A stretch of 64,000 bases of DNA from contig JACJYV010000005.1 in the NCBI GenBank assembly GCA_020635905.1, positions 434,001 through 498,000 on the forward strand. Reading direction: 5' to 3'. How positions within the stretch are numbered: position 1 is the stretch's first letter; each line of letters opens with the position of its first letter. Below the pieces are notes generated by a model. It did no database searches. It saw only the letters and a list, made by a program, of their open reading frames with translations, and had not been told where the DNA came from. Shown here piece by piece: positions 15,379 through 24,260 of this stretch. The stretch comes from Bacteroidia bacterium (lineage in GTDB: Bacteria > Bacteroidota > Bacteroidia > J057 > JADKCL01). Both the position numbers and the translations under genes were made by a program.

Positions 15379-17745
15379 ATGTCTGCATTTCATACGTTGC
15401 TGGGCAAGATTTTGAAGCCCGTTTTGAGCCTGTATGGCAAGTCTAAAATCTCCAGGGTAAACTGCACCTACCAGGTGACGGGGGCCCAGCAGGAGATCGA
15501 GGTGCGCCGCGACCCTGAAGGGGTGCCGCATATTTATGCGCAAAGTCTGGCTGATCTGGCCTTTGGCCAGGGTTTTGTACATGCCCAGGACCGCATGTGG
15601 CAGATGGAGGTGAACCGTCGCCTGGCGGCGGGACGGGTGGCTGAGGTGTTTGGGGAAGTGGCGCTCGAAACGGATCGTCTGACCCGCACTTTGGGTTTTC
15701 GGGAAAATGGGACCCGGGATGTGGAACGACTGCCTCAGAATCTGAGGGATTTGCTGCAGAATTATTGCAACGGGATCAATGCCTATCTGAATCACCCCAA
15801 AACCCGGCTGCCGATCGAATTTTCCCTGGCTGGCTATAAACCCGAACCCTGGAAAATGGAGGATGTGCTGATTTTTTCCAGGATGATGGTGTTTCAGATG
15901 TCGCTGGGTTGGGTACACGAACTGGTGCGGGCCCAACTGGTGGAGGCTTTTGGGGAGGAACTGGCGGCCGAACTGGATGTGGCTTATCCAAAGGACAATC
16001 CACCTACTATTCCCAAAGGGATCGAAACCAGGCTGCTGCAACCCGATGGAAAGTTCAGGGCGTTTACGGGCCCGTTTATGAAGCAAATGAAAGGCAGTAA
16101 TGCCTGGGCGGTGACGGGTGAAAAGACGGACACGGGCATGCCCTACCTGTGCAATGACCCGCATTTGCCTATGTTGCTGCCGGGCATCTGGTACCAGAAT
16201 CACCTGGAATGTCCGGAACTGCGGTCGATCGGGGTGTCGCTGCCGGGCCTGCCGCTGGTGCTGATCGGGCATAATGCCCACATCGCCTGGGGGGTGACTT
16301 TGTCGTTTACGGATATTCAGGACCTGTTTGTGGAGCAGTTTGAGGACAAGAGTCTGAAGAGATATAAGTTTAAGGGCGAATGGCTGGATTCGGTTATCAG
16401 GGAGGAGGAAATCAGGATCAAGGGCAGGAAGGAGGCTTTTGTGGAACGGGTGGTGACGACCCATCATGGCCCCGTGGTGACGGATGTGATCGATTTTGAA
16501 GCGAAGCAACAACTGGCGCTTAACTCTACCTGCTTTGGGGAGGCCCAGGCCCTGAAGGGCTGGTACGGGTTGAATCTGGCGCAAAACTGGGATGATTTTG
16601 TGACTTCTCTGAGTCACATTGAGGCGCCGGGTCTGAATATCGCCTACGCAGATGTGGAAGGCAATATCGGGTACTGGGTGACGGGCAGTTTGCCCGTGCG
16701 GGCGCAGGGTGAAGGCCGCATGCCCACTCCCGGCTGGACGGGTGAGCATGAGTGGACGGGGTTTGTGCCTTTCGCTGAAATGCCCCACGTGCTGAATCCC
16801 GAGGCGGGTTATGTGATCACCTGCAACCATAAAATCGTGCCCGACGACTACCCTCATTTTCTGGGTCGCACCTGGATGAATGGCTACCGTGCCCGGCGGC
16901 TGGAAGATCTGTTTGCGGGGCAAAAGGTGTTTGGAAAGGAGGATTTCAAACAGTTTCACCATGATTTTTACTGTTTGCCCGGGGTGGAATTCAAAAAGCA
17001 TTTTGCGGGGTTGAAAGTGGAAAATACCCGGGTGCATGCCGCTTTGGAAAAGCTGGTCAATTGGGACGGGATGCTGACCGTGGACTCGGTGGGAGGCGCT
17101 TTGTATGAGGTGGTGAAAACCCGTATGACCCATTTACTGCTGGAAAGCAGGCTGGGGAAAGAAAAGCTGAAAGCTTTTCTGGGGCGGGGACTGAACGCGG
17201 TGATGCTGCTGCTGAATGAGTACATGGGTTACGAAACGGTGGTGCTGCTGCGCTGGTTGGAGGAAGGGAATGGAAAATGGCTGGAAATGGCCGGGGGGAA
17301 GGAAAAGGTGTTGCAAAAGTCGCTGGAAGAGGCGGTGGAATGGCTGGAGGCGAAGTTGGGTAAAAATATGGATGGCTGGGCCTGGGGGCGGTTGCATAAG
17401 GTGGAATTTCCCCACGCCATGGGCGTGGTGAAGCCCCTGGACCGCGTTTTCAACGTGGGTCCTTTGCCGATTGGGGGCGATACAGATACGGTCTGCCAGA
17501 CCGCGTTTCGTCCGCAGGAGCCTTATGAAGGCGGCCTGACCTGTCCGTCTTACCGGCAGATTGTGGACATGTCCAATCTGGATCAAAGTCTGTGGATCAT
17601 GCCGCCCGGCCAGTCGGGCCAGTTGGGGAGCAGGCATTACAGCGATCAGGTCCAGGGCTGGATTGACGGAAAATATTATCCTATGCGCTGGGAGCGGGAA
17701 ACGGTGGAGAAGGCGACGGTGGAGATAATGAAATTAGTTTTATGA
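15379..17745 (+). CDS. Penicillin acylase family protein (N-terminal nucleophile hydrolase)
   Basis: A 788-residue member of the penicillin amidase family. The alpha-chain start VRRDPEGVPHIYAQSLADL and the following GFVHAQDRMWQMEVNRR are diagnostic. The autocatalytic site is GSNAWAV, with Ser240 the expected N-terminal nucleophile of the beta chain, followed by CNDPHLP, GVSLPGLPLVLIGHNAHIAWG and later YADVEGNIGYWVTG. The C-terminal GGDTDT and PGQSGQ blocks are also conserved. The family cleaves amide bonds in beta-lactams, acyl-homoserine lactones and related molecules; the substrate is not predictable here. The chosen ATG gives no clear signal peptide, which is odd for a family usually exported. 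Confidence 0.9.
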   Translation: MSAFHTLLGKILKPVLSLYGKSKISRVNCTYQVTGAQQEIEVRRDPEGVPHIYAQSLADLAFGQGFVHAQDRMWQMEVNRRLAAGRVAEVFGEVALETDRLTRTLGFRENGTRDVERLPQNLRDLLQNYCNGINAYLNHPKTRLPIEFSLAGYKPEPWKMEDVLIFSRMMVFQMSLGWVHELVRAQLVEAFGEELAAELDVAYPKDNPPTIPKGIETRLLQPDGKFRAFTGPFMKQMKGSNAWAVTGEKTDTGMPYLCNDPHLPMLLPGIWYQNHLECPELRSIGVSLPGLPLVLIGHNAHIAWGVTLSFTDIQDLFVEQFEDKSLKRYKFKGEWLDSVIREEEIRIKGRKEAFVERVVTTHHGPVVTDVIDFEAKQQLALNSTCFGEAQALKGWYGLNLAQNWDDFVTSLSHIEAPGLNIAYADVEGNIGYWVTGSLPVRAQGEGRMPTPGWTGEHEWTGFVPFAEMPHVLNPEAGYVITCNHKIVPDDYPHFLGRTWMNGYRARRLEDLFAGQKVFGKEDFKQFHHDFYCLPGVEFKKHFAGLKVENTRVHAALEKLVNWDGMLTVDSVGGALYEVVKTRMTHLLLESRLGKEKLKAFLGRGLNAVMLLLNEYMGYETVVLLRWLEEGNGKWLEMAGGKEKVLQKSLEEAVEWLEAKLGKNMDGWAWGRLHKVEFPHAMGVVKPLDRVFNVGPLPIGGDTDTVCQTAFRPQEPYEGGLTCPSYRQIVDMSNLDQSLWIMPPGQSGQLGSRHYSDQVQGWIDGKYYPMRWERETVEKATVEIMKLVL

Positions 17746-17869
17746 GCTGCAAGCTACAAGCTTCGAGCTTCGAGCACACATTTGGATTAGGGAAGGTGGG
17801 ATCAGAAGGACGGAGTGTTTCTTTGTTTGTGATTTGAAGTTTTTATATTTGGAGAAATTTGACCCGAAT

Positions 17870-18817
17870 ATGATAACACGCAAAGCAGGTATTTTCCTTT
17901 TACTGGCCTTCGGGATGAGCTGGCTCATTTCGCTGCCGTTGTTCATTTTCGATCTGAAAATGGGTGGTTTCGCCGGGATGGCAGTGGGTATGTTGTACAT
18001 GCTGATGCCCATGACGGCGGCCCTGATAGTGCAAAAAGTGATTTATAAGGGGAATCTCTCCAATTATGGCCTCAATTTCAAACCCAATTGGTGGTTTGCG
18101 GTAGCCTGGGTGGGACCTGTGGTGTTAGCCCTGGCTGCTTTTGGCATCAGTTTGTTGTTTCCGGGAATTCACTTCTCAGCGGGGATGGATTACATTTTTG
18201 ATATGTATTCAGGCATATTGTCAGTCGAGCAGATTGAAAAAATGGAGGAAGCAGTGGACAAAATACCCTCCGGGGTAATGTTTGGAATGAGTGTGTTTTC
18301 CGGACTGATGGCGGGAGTTTCGATCAATGCGATTTTTGCCTTTGGGGAAGAATTGGGTTGGCGGGGATTATTTCAATGGGAAATGCGTCAGTTTGGGTTT
18401 TGGAGGAGCAATCTTTTAATCGGGGCCGTTTGGGGATTGTGGCATGCGCCGTTGGTGATCAAGGGGTTGAATTATCCTGATCATCCTTACCTGGGGATTT
18501 TGATGATGGTGGCCTGGTGTACGCTGTTGGGTCCGGTGATGGGTTATTTGCGCATCAAAACCCGTTCTGTCATTGCAGTCTCTGTGCTGCACGGCTCGCT
18601 CAATGGCACGGCCGGGATCGGTCTGCTGTTTTTGTCGGGTGGGAATGATTTGCTGGTTGGGGTGACCGGACTGGCTGGTTTTCTGGTGTTGGGGGTACTG
18701 AATCTGCTGATTTTCCTGCTGGATCGCGACGGTCTGGAGTTGCATGGGGCCGGGGTGCTGGAGCCCCTGCCGACTGGTGGGCCGGGTGTGTTGCGGGCGG
18801 CGGAGCCGCTGCCTTGA
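17870..18817 (+). CDS. CPBP family intramembrane metalloprotease
   Basis: A 315-residue polytopic protein with about eight membrane segments. It holds the three CPBP (Abi/Rce1) motifs: GEELGWRG (Glu160, Glu161, Arg165), WGLWHAP (His192) and VLHGSLN (His241, Asn245), which form the metal site in the membrane. The C-terminal 40 residues are Gly/Leu/Pro-rich and look like a tail. ATG 17870 is preceded by GGAGAAA, a purine-rich stretch; the upstream TTG is less likely. Relatives process prenylated or peptide substrates or give bacteriocin self-immunity. No bacteriocin gene is visible nearby, so the role is open. Confidence 0.85.
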   Translation: MITRKAGIFLLLAFGMSWLISLPLFIFDLKMGGFAGMAVGMLYMLMPMTAALIVQKVIYKGNLSNYGLNFKPNWWFAVAWVGPVVLALAAFGISLLFPGIHFSAGMDYIFDMYSGILSVEQIEKMEEAVDKIPSGVMFGMSVFSGLMAGVSINAIFAFGEELGWRGLFQWEMRQFGFWRSNLLIGAVWGLWHAPLVIKGLNYPDHPYLGILMMVAWCTLLGPVMGYLRIKTRSVIAVSVLHGSLNGTAGIGLLFLSGGNDLLVGVTGLAGFLVLGVLNLLIFLLDRDGLELHGAGVLEPLPTGGPGVLRAAEPLP

Positions 18818-18890
18818 GGGGGTGTTTTTTACCACTGAGTTCACGGAGGAATTCTGAGGGAACAGAGATTTTTTGGTTGAAAGGGTTGAC

Positions 18891-19165
18891 TTTGAGGGTG
18901 GTTTTTAAACACAGAGCCACAGAGCAAATTGGAGTGGTCAGGAGATTTTTTGATTGAAAGCTTTCGCTTTTGAGTTTTATTGCAACACAAAGAACCCAAA
19001 GATTTTTCAGGGAAAAGTTTCCGCTTTGGGGGTATAAACTGGTATGGTTTTTTTTACCACAGGGTACATGCCAAAGGCACTCCCATGGAGGAGTTCACAG
19101 AGAGTTCACAGAGAATCAGTGGGTTAGTTTTTTTGAAAGCTTCCGCTTTCATTAGTTAGCTGACC
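18891..19165 (+). repeat. Dispersed repeats: CACAGAG copy 2 and CAACACAAAG family
   Basis: 18891-18952 repeats the 15023 element. 18980-19030 holds CAACACAAAGAACCCAAAGA, and 19060-19110 holds further CACAGAG words. GAAAGCTTCCGCTTTC (19135-19150) is a small hairpin. No gene is seen between 18818 and 19190. Confidence 0.55.
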
Positions 19166-19190
19166 GCTGCCTGCTAAGCGCTCAATAAAC

Positions 19191-20297
19191 TTATTCTTTT
19201 ATGATTTTGATGGCCGGGAAGCGGCCATCGAGTTGCAGCAGGTACATGCCTGTTGGGATGGATTCCAGGGAGATTTGGCCCTGGGTGGTGCCAGTCTGGA
19301 GGATTTTTCCGGTCAGGGAGAGGATTTGGTAAGGGTGGGCTGGTCCGGGCGGAAGCCCGGATAGGAGGATATGGTCCCGGGCGGGACAGGGATGCACCCG
19401 AAGGACTTCGTCCTTCGCCTGGGGAACCTGGGTGGGCGTGTGCTTGCCCAGAAATATCATCACAAAGCTGCTGTCTGCCACTTTGAGGACACTGGGGTCG
19501 CCGCCCTGGATGTTGGTGTTCACAAACCCCGTCCACATGCCGCCATTGGGGGAGGAATTATACCAGATGGCTCCCGGGCTGCTTCCGTAAAAGCGCAGGA
19601 TGGAGGGGGAATACACCACATAATTGCCCGTCCAGTTGTGGGTGTTGTCAGAAGGAATGTCGGCCACCTGACTGAAATTCACTCCGTTGGGTGAAATGTA
19701 GTGGTAGGCGCCCTGTTGAGGCGCTCCTATGGGCGCCAGATAGTGCCAGGCCATGTTGAAGTAAATCACCGCCGGGTCGATGACCCGGTTGCTGGGATGG
19801 TCCACCCGTGGATTGGGTTCGAAAGTGTAATGGATTCCATCCCCGCTGAGGGCCGAATACGTGTTCACGGTCGAATCCAGGCCCATCGGCATTCCGTCAC
19901 TGGAAGAAAAGTAAATGCGAATGCTGTCCTGGGCCGTGAGGGTCAGGGTGGGATCGAAGGGCCGTTGGTAATTTGCGGGAAATCCAGTGAGGATGATGGG
20001 AGTGGGTACAGTCCAGTTTTGTCCGTTGTCGTAGGAGAATTTTACCGCCACCCGATCCCAGGAAGGGCTGTTCATAGGCTGCCTGAACCATTGAAAGGCG
20101 CAAATCAAAGTATCCCCCTTCCACCTGATCACTGAAGGCACTCCCGCGGAGTCCTGGTAGATAGCGGGGGTGCTGAAGGTCTGGCCGTCGGCCGACCAGG
20201 CGATTTGCAGGGGATTTTCCCAGGGAGGATTTTGGGCAAAGCTATTCAGGAAGCTGGCCACGAGAATGAAAATCAGGAAAAGTGGTTTCCTTTCCAT
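19191..20297 (-). CDS. Secreted beta-propeller-like protein with T9SS sorting domain
   Basis: A 368-residue protein with a signal peptide (MERKPLFLIFILVASFLNSFAQ). The body looks like a five-bladed propeller of the sialidase/GH43-like kind: VAVKFSYDNGQNWT and LSGDGIHYTFEPN resemble Asp-box strands, and IDPAVIYFNMAWHYL and GGMWTG blades follow. No catalytic set could be assigned. The last 75 residues (VHPCPARDHILLSG, YQILSLTGKILQTG, PTGMYLLQLDG) form a T9SS type A domain, with HPCPA in place of the usual YPNPA. It lies 21 bp after the YwqK gene on the same strand, so the two may be co-transcribed. Confidence 0.7.
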   Translation of the reverse strand: MERKPLFLIFILVASFLNSFAQNPPWENPLQIAWSADGQTFSTPAIYQDSAGVPSVIRWKGDTLICAFQWFRQPMNSPSWDRVAVKFSYDNGQNWTVPTPIILTGFPANYQRPFDPTLTLTAQDSIRIYFSSSDGMPMGLDSTVNTYSALSGDGIHYTFEPNPRVDHPSNRVIDPAVIYFNMAWHYLAPIGAPQQGAYHYISPNGVNFSQVADIPSDNTHNWTGNYVVYSPSILRFYGSSPGAIWYNSSPNGGMWTGFVNTNIQGGDPSVLKVADSSFVMIFLGKHTPTQVPQAKDEVLRVHPCPARDHILLSGLPPGPAHPYQILSLTGKILQTGTTQGQISLESIPTGMYLLQLDGRFPAIKIIKE

Positions 20298-20318
20298 GGC
20301 CCTGTCCAGTTTCTGGCT

Positions 20319-22151
20319 TTACAGTTGTTTCAAAAACTCGTTCAGGTAGCTGATTTCCTCGATTTCGAGCATTTTCTTCTTCTTCTTGTCGTCGTCGGCC
20401 CGGTCGTAAGGATAATCTTTGCCTTTGTCTGAGTAATAGGTGCCTTTGGTCACTTCAGGAGTACCTCCAACTGAACCGTAGGTCAGGTCCATCATGGGCT
20501 CGCCCGTGGGGTACCATTCTTTGACCGCGCCGCTGAGCTGGCCCTCCTCGTTATAGGTGTACTCGTATTTTTTGTCTTTGGGATCGTACCAACCCTCCTG
20601 CACCCCTTCGCGTTTGCCTTTCACATTATAGCGATCCACCTGTTTCAGGCCGCCTTCAGGAAAGAATATTCTTTCCTCCAGAATTACCCCGGGTCCGTCA
20701 AGGACCTGCATCACGTGATTGCTTTCGATCACGTCCTTGGAGTCTGCGCGGGCCATTTTGCCGGTCTTTTCGTCAAAATATTCACAACGAAATTCTGAAC
20801 GGCCCATGGGTTTTACCACAGTTTCTTTGGTTTTTACGCCAGCTTCATAGGTGGTCACGGTTACTTTGGCTTCGTTGCCTTCAAGTACGGGCAGTCCTTC
20901 GCGGTCAAAGGCTTTGACGCTTTTCAGGACGGGACGCTGTCCCGTCCCCGGGGCAGGCTGGTAAGTTTCCTTGCGGCTGATTTTGCCATTTTCGTAGCGG
21001 TATTCCCATTCTCCTGCCTTATTTCCCACATCATCCAAACCTCCGTTGGCCATTTTGGTGCCATCACCAAAGTAGAAATAGACCTTCCAGGCTGTTCTTT
21101 TGCCTGCGGCGTAGGTTTCCTCGGCTGTCACCTGTCCTGCTTCATTCCAGGAAATCCAGTCGCCTGCCTTTTTGAAATTCTCGTGATTGCCCTCAGAGGC
21201 TTTTTTACCATTCTTGTGGTACCAGGTCCAGGTTCCCACGGGCTTTTCAGGACTGCCTTTGCCCTCAGCGGCCACCTGGGTATTGGGGTGCCATTCTTTG
21301 TAGCTGGCCTCGTCACCCTCGGTTTGCTGGCTTTGCATGGTGCCTGTTTCGAAAAAGGAGCAGGTTTTGAACTTTGATTTGTTGCCTTTGAAGGTAAGTT
21401 CTTCACCCTCCGTGCCCAGTTCGACAAAATCGTAATTGAAATATTCCCTCACCTTGGGATTGCCAGAGGGCCAGGTTTGGGTCACTTTTTCCCAAATGCC
21501 ATTGATCCAGTCTTCTTTTACTTCCTTGCCCGTGCCTGCATTATTCCAGATCTGTTCCCCGGTCAGTTTGCCCAGCACAAAATTCAGGCTGAATTTGAGG
21601 TTGCCCTCTTTGTCCCATTCTTTTTGAGCCATGTGGGGCACACCGTTGACCAGGTTGAATTCGCGTTTGGGCTGGTCTTTGCCGTAAAATTCAAGGAGTT
21701 TTCCATTGAGTTTGCCGTCTTTGTAATTCAGTTCCTTCATCAGATCGCCCGTTTCGTTGAAGTATTCCTGCTTGCCCGCGGGCTGACCGTCTTCGAAATT
21801 GAGAGATTCGAGCAACACATTATCCACCATGCCGACCCACTTTTTGGCGGGGCCATTCATCTTTCCACCTTTGTAATTCTGTTCCGCAGTTTTTACCCCA
21901 AACTGATTCCATTCTTCACGCAACCCATGGAGCTCACCATTGAAGTAAAGCTCCTTCAAAAGCATTTTACCATTGTCAGAAAAAATTTGCTTTTCAGTCA
22001 GGTTTTCTTGCGCTGTTTCTCCCCGGTAAAAGTGTACTTCTTCTGGTTTGCCGTTGGCGAATTTTTTAATGACCACTTTGTTGATGGCCTGGGATTGGGC
22101 AAAAAAGGGCACCAGAAGCAAAATGAGAGGGAAAAATAGAATTTTTTTCAT
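20319..22151 (-). CDS. Secreted MORN/YwqK-repeat protein
   Basis: A 610-residue protein with a signal peptide (MKKILFFPLILLLVPFFAQSQA). Almost all of the rest is made of some twenty short beta-hairpin repeats of the type F-x-D-G-K-x-x-G-x-x-x-E-W/Y, such as YKGGKMNGPAKKWVG, YKDGKLNGKLLEFYG and YENGKISRKETYQ. Proteins of this class carry the database name 'toxin-antitoxin system YwqK family antitoxin', but no toxin gene is adjacent. A long ribbon-like envelope protein is the safer reading. Its start was moved to base 22151 because the eight upstream codons are not signal-like. Confidence 0.75.
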   Translation of the reverse strand: MKKILFFPLILLLVPFFAQSQAINKVVIKKFANGKPEEVHFYRGETAQENLTEKQIFSDNGKMLLKELYFNGELHGLREEWNQFGVKTAEQNYKGGKMNGPAKKWVGMVDNVLLESLNFEDGQPAGKQEYFNETGDLMKELNYKDGKLNGKLLEFYGKDQPKREFNLVNGVPHMAQKEWDKEGNLKFSLNFVLGKLTGEQIWNNAGTGKEVKEDWINGIWEKVTQTWPSGNPKVREYFNYDFVELGTEGEELTFKGNKSKFKTCSFFETGTMQSQQTEGDEASYKEWHPNTQVAAEGKGSPEKPVGTWTWYHKNGKKASEGNHENFKKAGDWISWNEAGQVTAEETYAAGKRTAWKVYFYFGDGTKMANGGLDDVGNKAGEWEYRYENGKISRKETYQPAPGTGQRPVLKSVKAFDREGLPVLEGNEAKVTVTTYEAGVKTKETVVKPMGRSEFRCEYFDEKTGKMARADSKDVIESNHVMQVLDGPGVILEERIFFPEGGLKQVDRYNVKGKREGVQEGWYDPKDKKYEYTYNEEGQLSGAVKEWYPTGEPMMDLTYGSVGGTPEVTKGTYYSDKGKDYPYDRADDDKKKKKMLEIEEISYLNEFLKQL

Positions 22152-22273
22152 GTTGAGGTCGTTACTTGGATTCACAAATATACCTTACACATTTGATCAG
22201 CGAAAATCGTACCAGGGTTTTCTGCTTGAATGCCGGTCTGGAAAAGAGTATTTTTAGAAAAAATTGAGATGCT

Positions 22274-22939
22274 ATGAGATTGTTTTCTATTTCGTTCCTC
22301 CTTTTTTGTGTGGTATTTCTTTATTCCTGCGAACCTTCCAACCAGGAATTTGTCCAACTTTCGAAAGAGACCTGTGATTGTTTTCAGGGGGTGATGTCCG
22401 CACCTTCCTATCCCGATGCCACGGTCAAACTCAAGACCTGCAACGAAACCCACAGTCTGCAGAAGTTCAACCTCAAAATCAATGAATTTCTGATCAAACA
22501 CGCGGGATACGACCGGGCTAAGCTGGCTGGATTTCAGGGTGAGGTTATGGCCTGCAAAAAAGCCGCGGAAGATTACATTGAGAGCGAAAACCAGAAACGG
22601 ACGGACGAGCACACGGCCTGGGAAGCCGACCGTAATTATGTGCGCGACGGTTCCAGCATCGTGGGGAAATGGACCATTGATTACATTGGTGCTTCAGTTA
22701 TCGCTGAAAACGCAAAAGAATCGGGCTTTACCTATACTGAAGATGGAAAATTTGTGCAGCGCCTGGGCCCTGTCACCCGCGAAGGCACTTATGTGATGAG
22801 CCCGGATGGCAAGCAACTCACCATGACCACTACGAAAGGTGCGGTCAAAACCCTGGATGTGTTTGAGATTTCGGAGAAATACTTTACCTACGCCGAGGCA
22901 GGGATGAATACGGGCAAAGTTCGCATGAGGAGGGAATGA
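22274..22939 (+). CDS. Lipoprotein with C-terminal lipocalin-like domain
   Basis: A 221-residue lipoprotein with signal peptide MRLFSISFLLFCVVFLYSC (lipobox LYSC, Cys19). The first half of the mature protein is helical and has Cys residues (CDCFQ, KTCNE, MACKK) that may form disulfides. The second half (SSIVGKWTIDYIG...YTEDGKFVQRLG...REGTYVMSPDGKQL) matches the 'GxW ... F..dG.f' layout of small lipocalin-like domains. It overlaps the next gene by 4 bp (ATGA), and that gene repeats the lipocalin-like pattern, so the two probably work together. Confidence 0.65.
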   Translation: MRLFSISFLLFCVVFLYSCEPSNQEFVQLSKETCDCFQGVMSAPSYPDATVKLKTCNETHSLQKFNLKINEFLIKHAGYDRAKLAGFQGEVMACKKAAEDYIESENQKRTDEHTAWEADRNYVRDGSSIVGKWTIDYIGASVIAENAKESGFTYTEDGKFVQRLGPVTREGTYVMSPDGKQLTMTTTKGAVKTLDVFEISEKYFTYAEAGMNTGKVRMRRE

Positions 22940-23361
22940 GTATGGCAAAATTGAATTTTATGCGGGTTTGGAAATTGCTGTTTGGCCTGGGCATGGTTTT
23001 TTGGTTGAATGCCTGTGAGAAACCTGTGACCGTGGAAGGAGGGTGGGAATTTGAATCCACGGTGGGGATGAATACGGTGAAGGGGCCTGATGCCAGATTT
23101 TTCTTTCACCCGGGCGGAAAATTCGAACAGGAATCCATTGGACGAACCCGTACAGGAACCTGGGAGGAGAAAAAGGATGAAAATGGTCATTTTGTATTTA
23201 TCCATTCAGACGAAGGAGGGGAATCCAGTTTTAAAATCCTTGATTTGACTCCCGAGAAAATGACTTACGAGGAGCAGGGGCCCATCAAGAGGACCTACAG
23301 TTGGAAAAGGCTTTCCACTGAAAATAAACCTCCCCGCAGGACAGCGAAAAAGGTATTGTAG
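22936..23361 (+). CDS. Small lipoprotein, lipocalin-like
   Basis: A 141-residue lipoprotein. The signal peptide ends in LNAC (about Cys27), and the mature part reads VEGGWEFESTVG, FFFHPGGKFEQESIG, RTGTWEEKKDENG and YEEQGPIKRTYSW. The pattern (G-x-W, then F..GG.F, then G.W) is that of lipocalin-like domains and resembles the C-terminal half of the preceding protein, so it may be a partial duplicate. It is translationally coupled to that gene (ATGA overlap) and converges on the hydrolase gene 5 bp away. The function is unknown. Confidence 0.6.
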   Translation: MSMAKLNFMRVWKLLFGLGMVFWLNACEKPVTVEGGWEFESTVGMNTVKGPDARFFFHPGGKFEQESIGRTRTGTWEEKKDENGHFVFIHSDEGGESSFKILDLTPEKMTYEEQGPIKRTYSWKRLSTENKPPRRTAKKVL

Positions 23362-23366
23362 GAGTA

Positions 23367-24116
23367 TCAGGATTTGATCCTGCCTAAAAATATTTCCAGG
23401 CTTTCCAGATAAGCTTCCTGATTGCGGAAAAAAATGTCGTTGTGGCCGCCTTTGGAAAATCGTTCCATGGTTTTGGGTTGGGATGACCAGTCGTAAAGTT
23501 GCTCAGCGTGGGAGACATTCACCAGCTCATCGTGTTGGGTGTGCAGGATCAGGGTGGCGCCTTCGAAACGGCTCAGTTTGGCCTCTGTGTCAAAATACTG
23601 CCTGACCTCCTGGTCAAAAGTGGATTCGGTCACCCCTATTTCCCGCGGGCGCACCCGCAGCAGGAGCCGTTCGCGCACATCTGCAATCCCGCTTTCCACG
23701 ATCAGGCCAGCCGCTTCGCGAAACAGTCCTGCACAATGGATGGCGTAGATCGATCCCACGGATCGCCCAAAGAATACGAGCTTCTGCTCGATGCTTTCCG
23801 CGCTGCGCGCGATATTGACCGCATCGGCCAGCATGGCCGTGAGGGCTGGCTTACCCGTGGACATGCCATAACCACGGTATTCGGCCAGCAGGCAATTCCA
23901 GCCCAGCTTTTCCAGCAGGGGCGGCAGCATTTGGATGTAATCTGCCACCACTTCCCCATTCCCATGAAAAAAGATCACCGTATTCCCGTAGGGAAAAGGA
24001 TTGTGGTAATAACAAGCCAGTCGTTCTCCCCCCGTTTCCACCCAAAAAGCGTCCCTGAAGGCGGCCCACCGCGGGAAAAAGTAACTTTGCGATATGAGGG
24101 GATGGTCGAGGAGCAA
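23367..24116 (-). CDS. Alpha/beta hydrolase
   Basis: A 249-residue alpha/beta hydrolase of the short YFFP-starting group. Seen: oxyanion-loop motif HGNGE (residues 51-55), the block LLAEYRGYGMSTGKP, nucleophile elbow GRSVGS (Ser119), Asp196 in HTQHDELV and His225 in KGGHND, which makes a complete catalytic triad. No signal peptide is visible. The only upstream start is TTG at 24116, immediately after an in-frame TAA, so the N terminus is uncertain. It is likely a serine esterase or thioesterase with unknown substrate. Confidence 0.8.
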   Translation of the reverse strand: MLLDHPLISQSYFFPRWAAFRDAFWVETGGERLACYYHNPFPYGNTVIFFHGNGEVVADYIQMLPPLLEKLGWNCLLAEYRGYGMSTGKPALTAMLADAVNIARSAESIEQKLVFFGRSVGSIYAIHCAGLFREAAGLIVESGIADVRERLLLRVRPREIGVTESTFDQEVRQYFDTEAKLSRFEGATLILHTQHDELVNVSHAEQLYDWSSQPKTMERFSKGGHNDIFFRNQEAYLESLEIFLGRIKS

Positions 24117-24260
24117 TTAACAATGAACAATGGGCAATTAACAATGAGCAGTTGGCTTTCAGCAGTCAGCGGTCAGCAATCAGCGGTCAGCGGTCAGCTT
24201 TCATTAATAAATCTGTTCGCAGCTCAAACCACCAACCAACAACTAACAACTAACAACCAA
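24117..24260. repeat. Low-complexity word-repeat tract
   Basis: The tract repeats short words in permuted order: AACAATGA, GGCAATTAACAATGAG, then CAGCAGTCAGCGGTCAGC and CAATCAGCGGTCAGCGG, then CAACTAACAACTAACAACC. There is no open frame of interest. Similar but differently worded tracts occur elsewhere in the window. Confidence 0.6.

Noticed and set aside
15358..17133. Minus-strand open frame of 591 codons
   Set aside because: It is the complement of the penicillin acylase gene, which has all family motifs; the reverse frame is His/Gln-rich text without domains.
20319..22151. Functional antitoxin of a toxin-antitoxin pair
   Set aside because: The YwqK family name suggests it, but the protein is secreted, 610 residues long and has no adjacent toxin gene.
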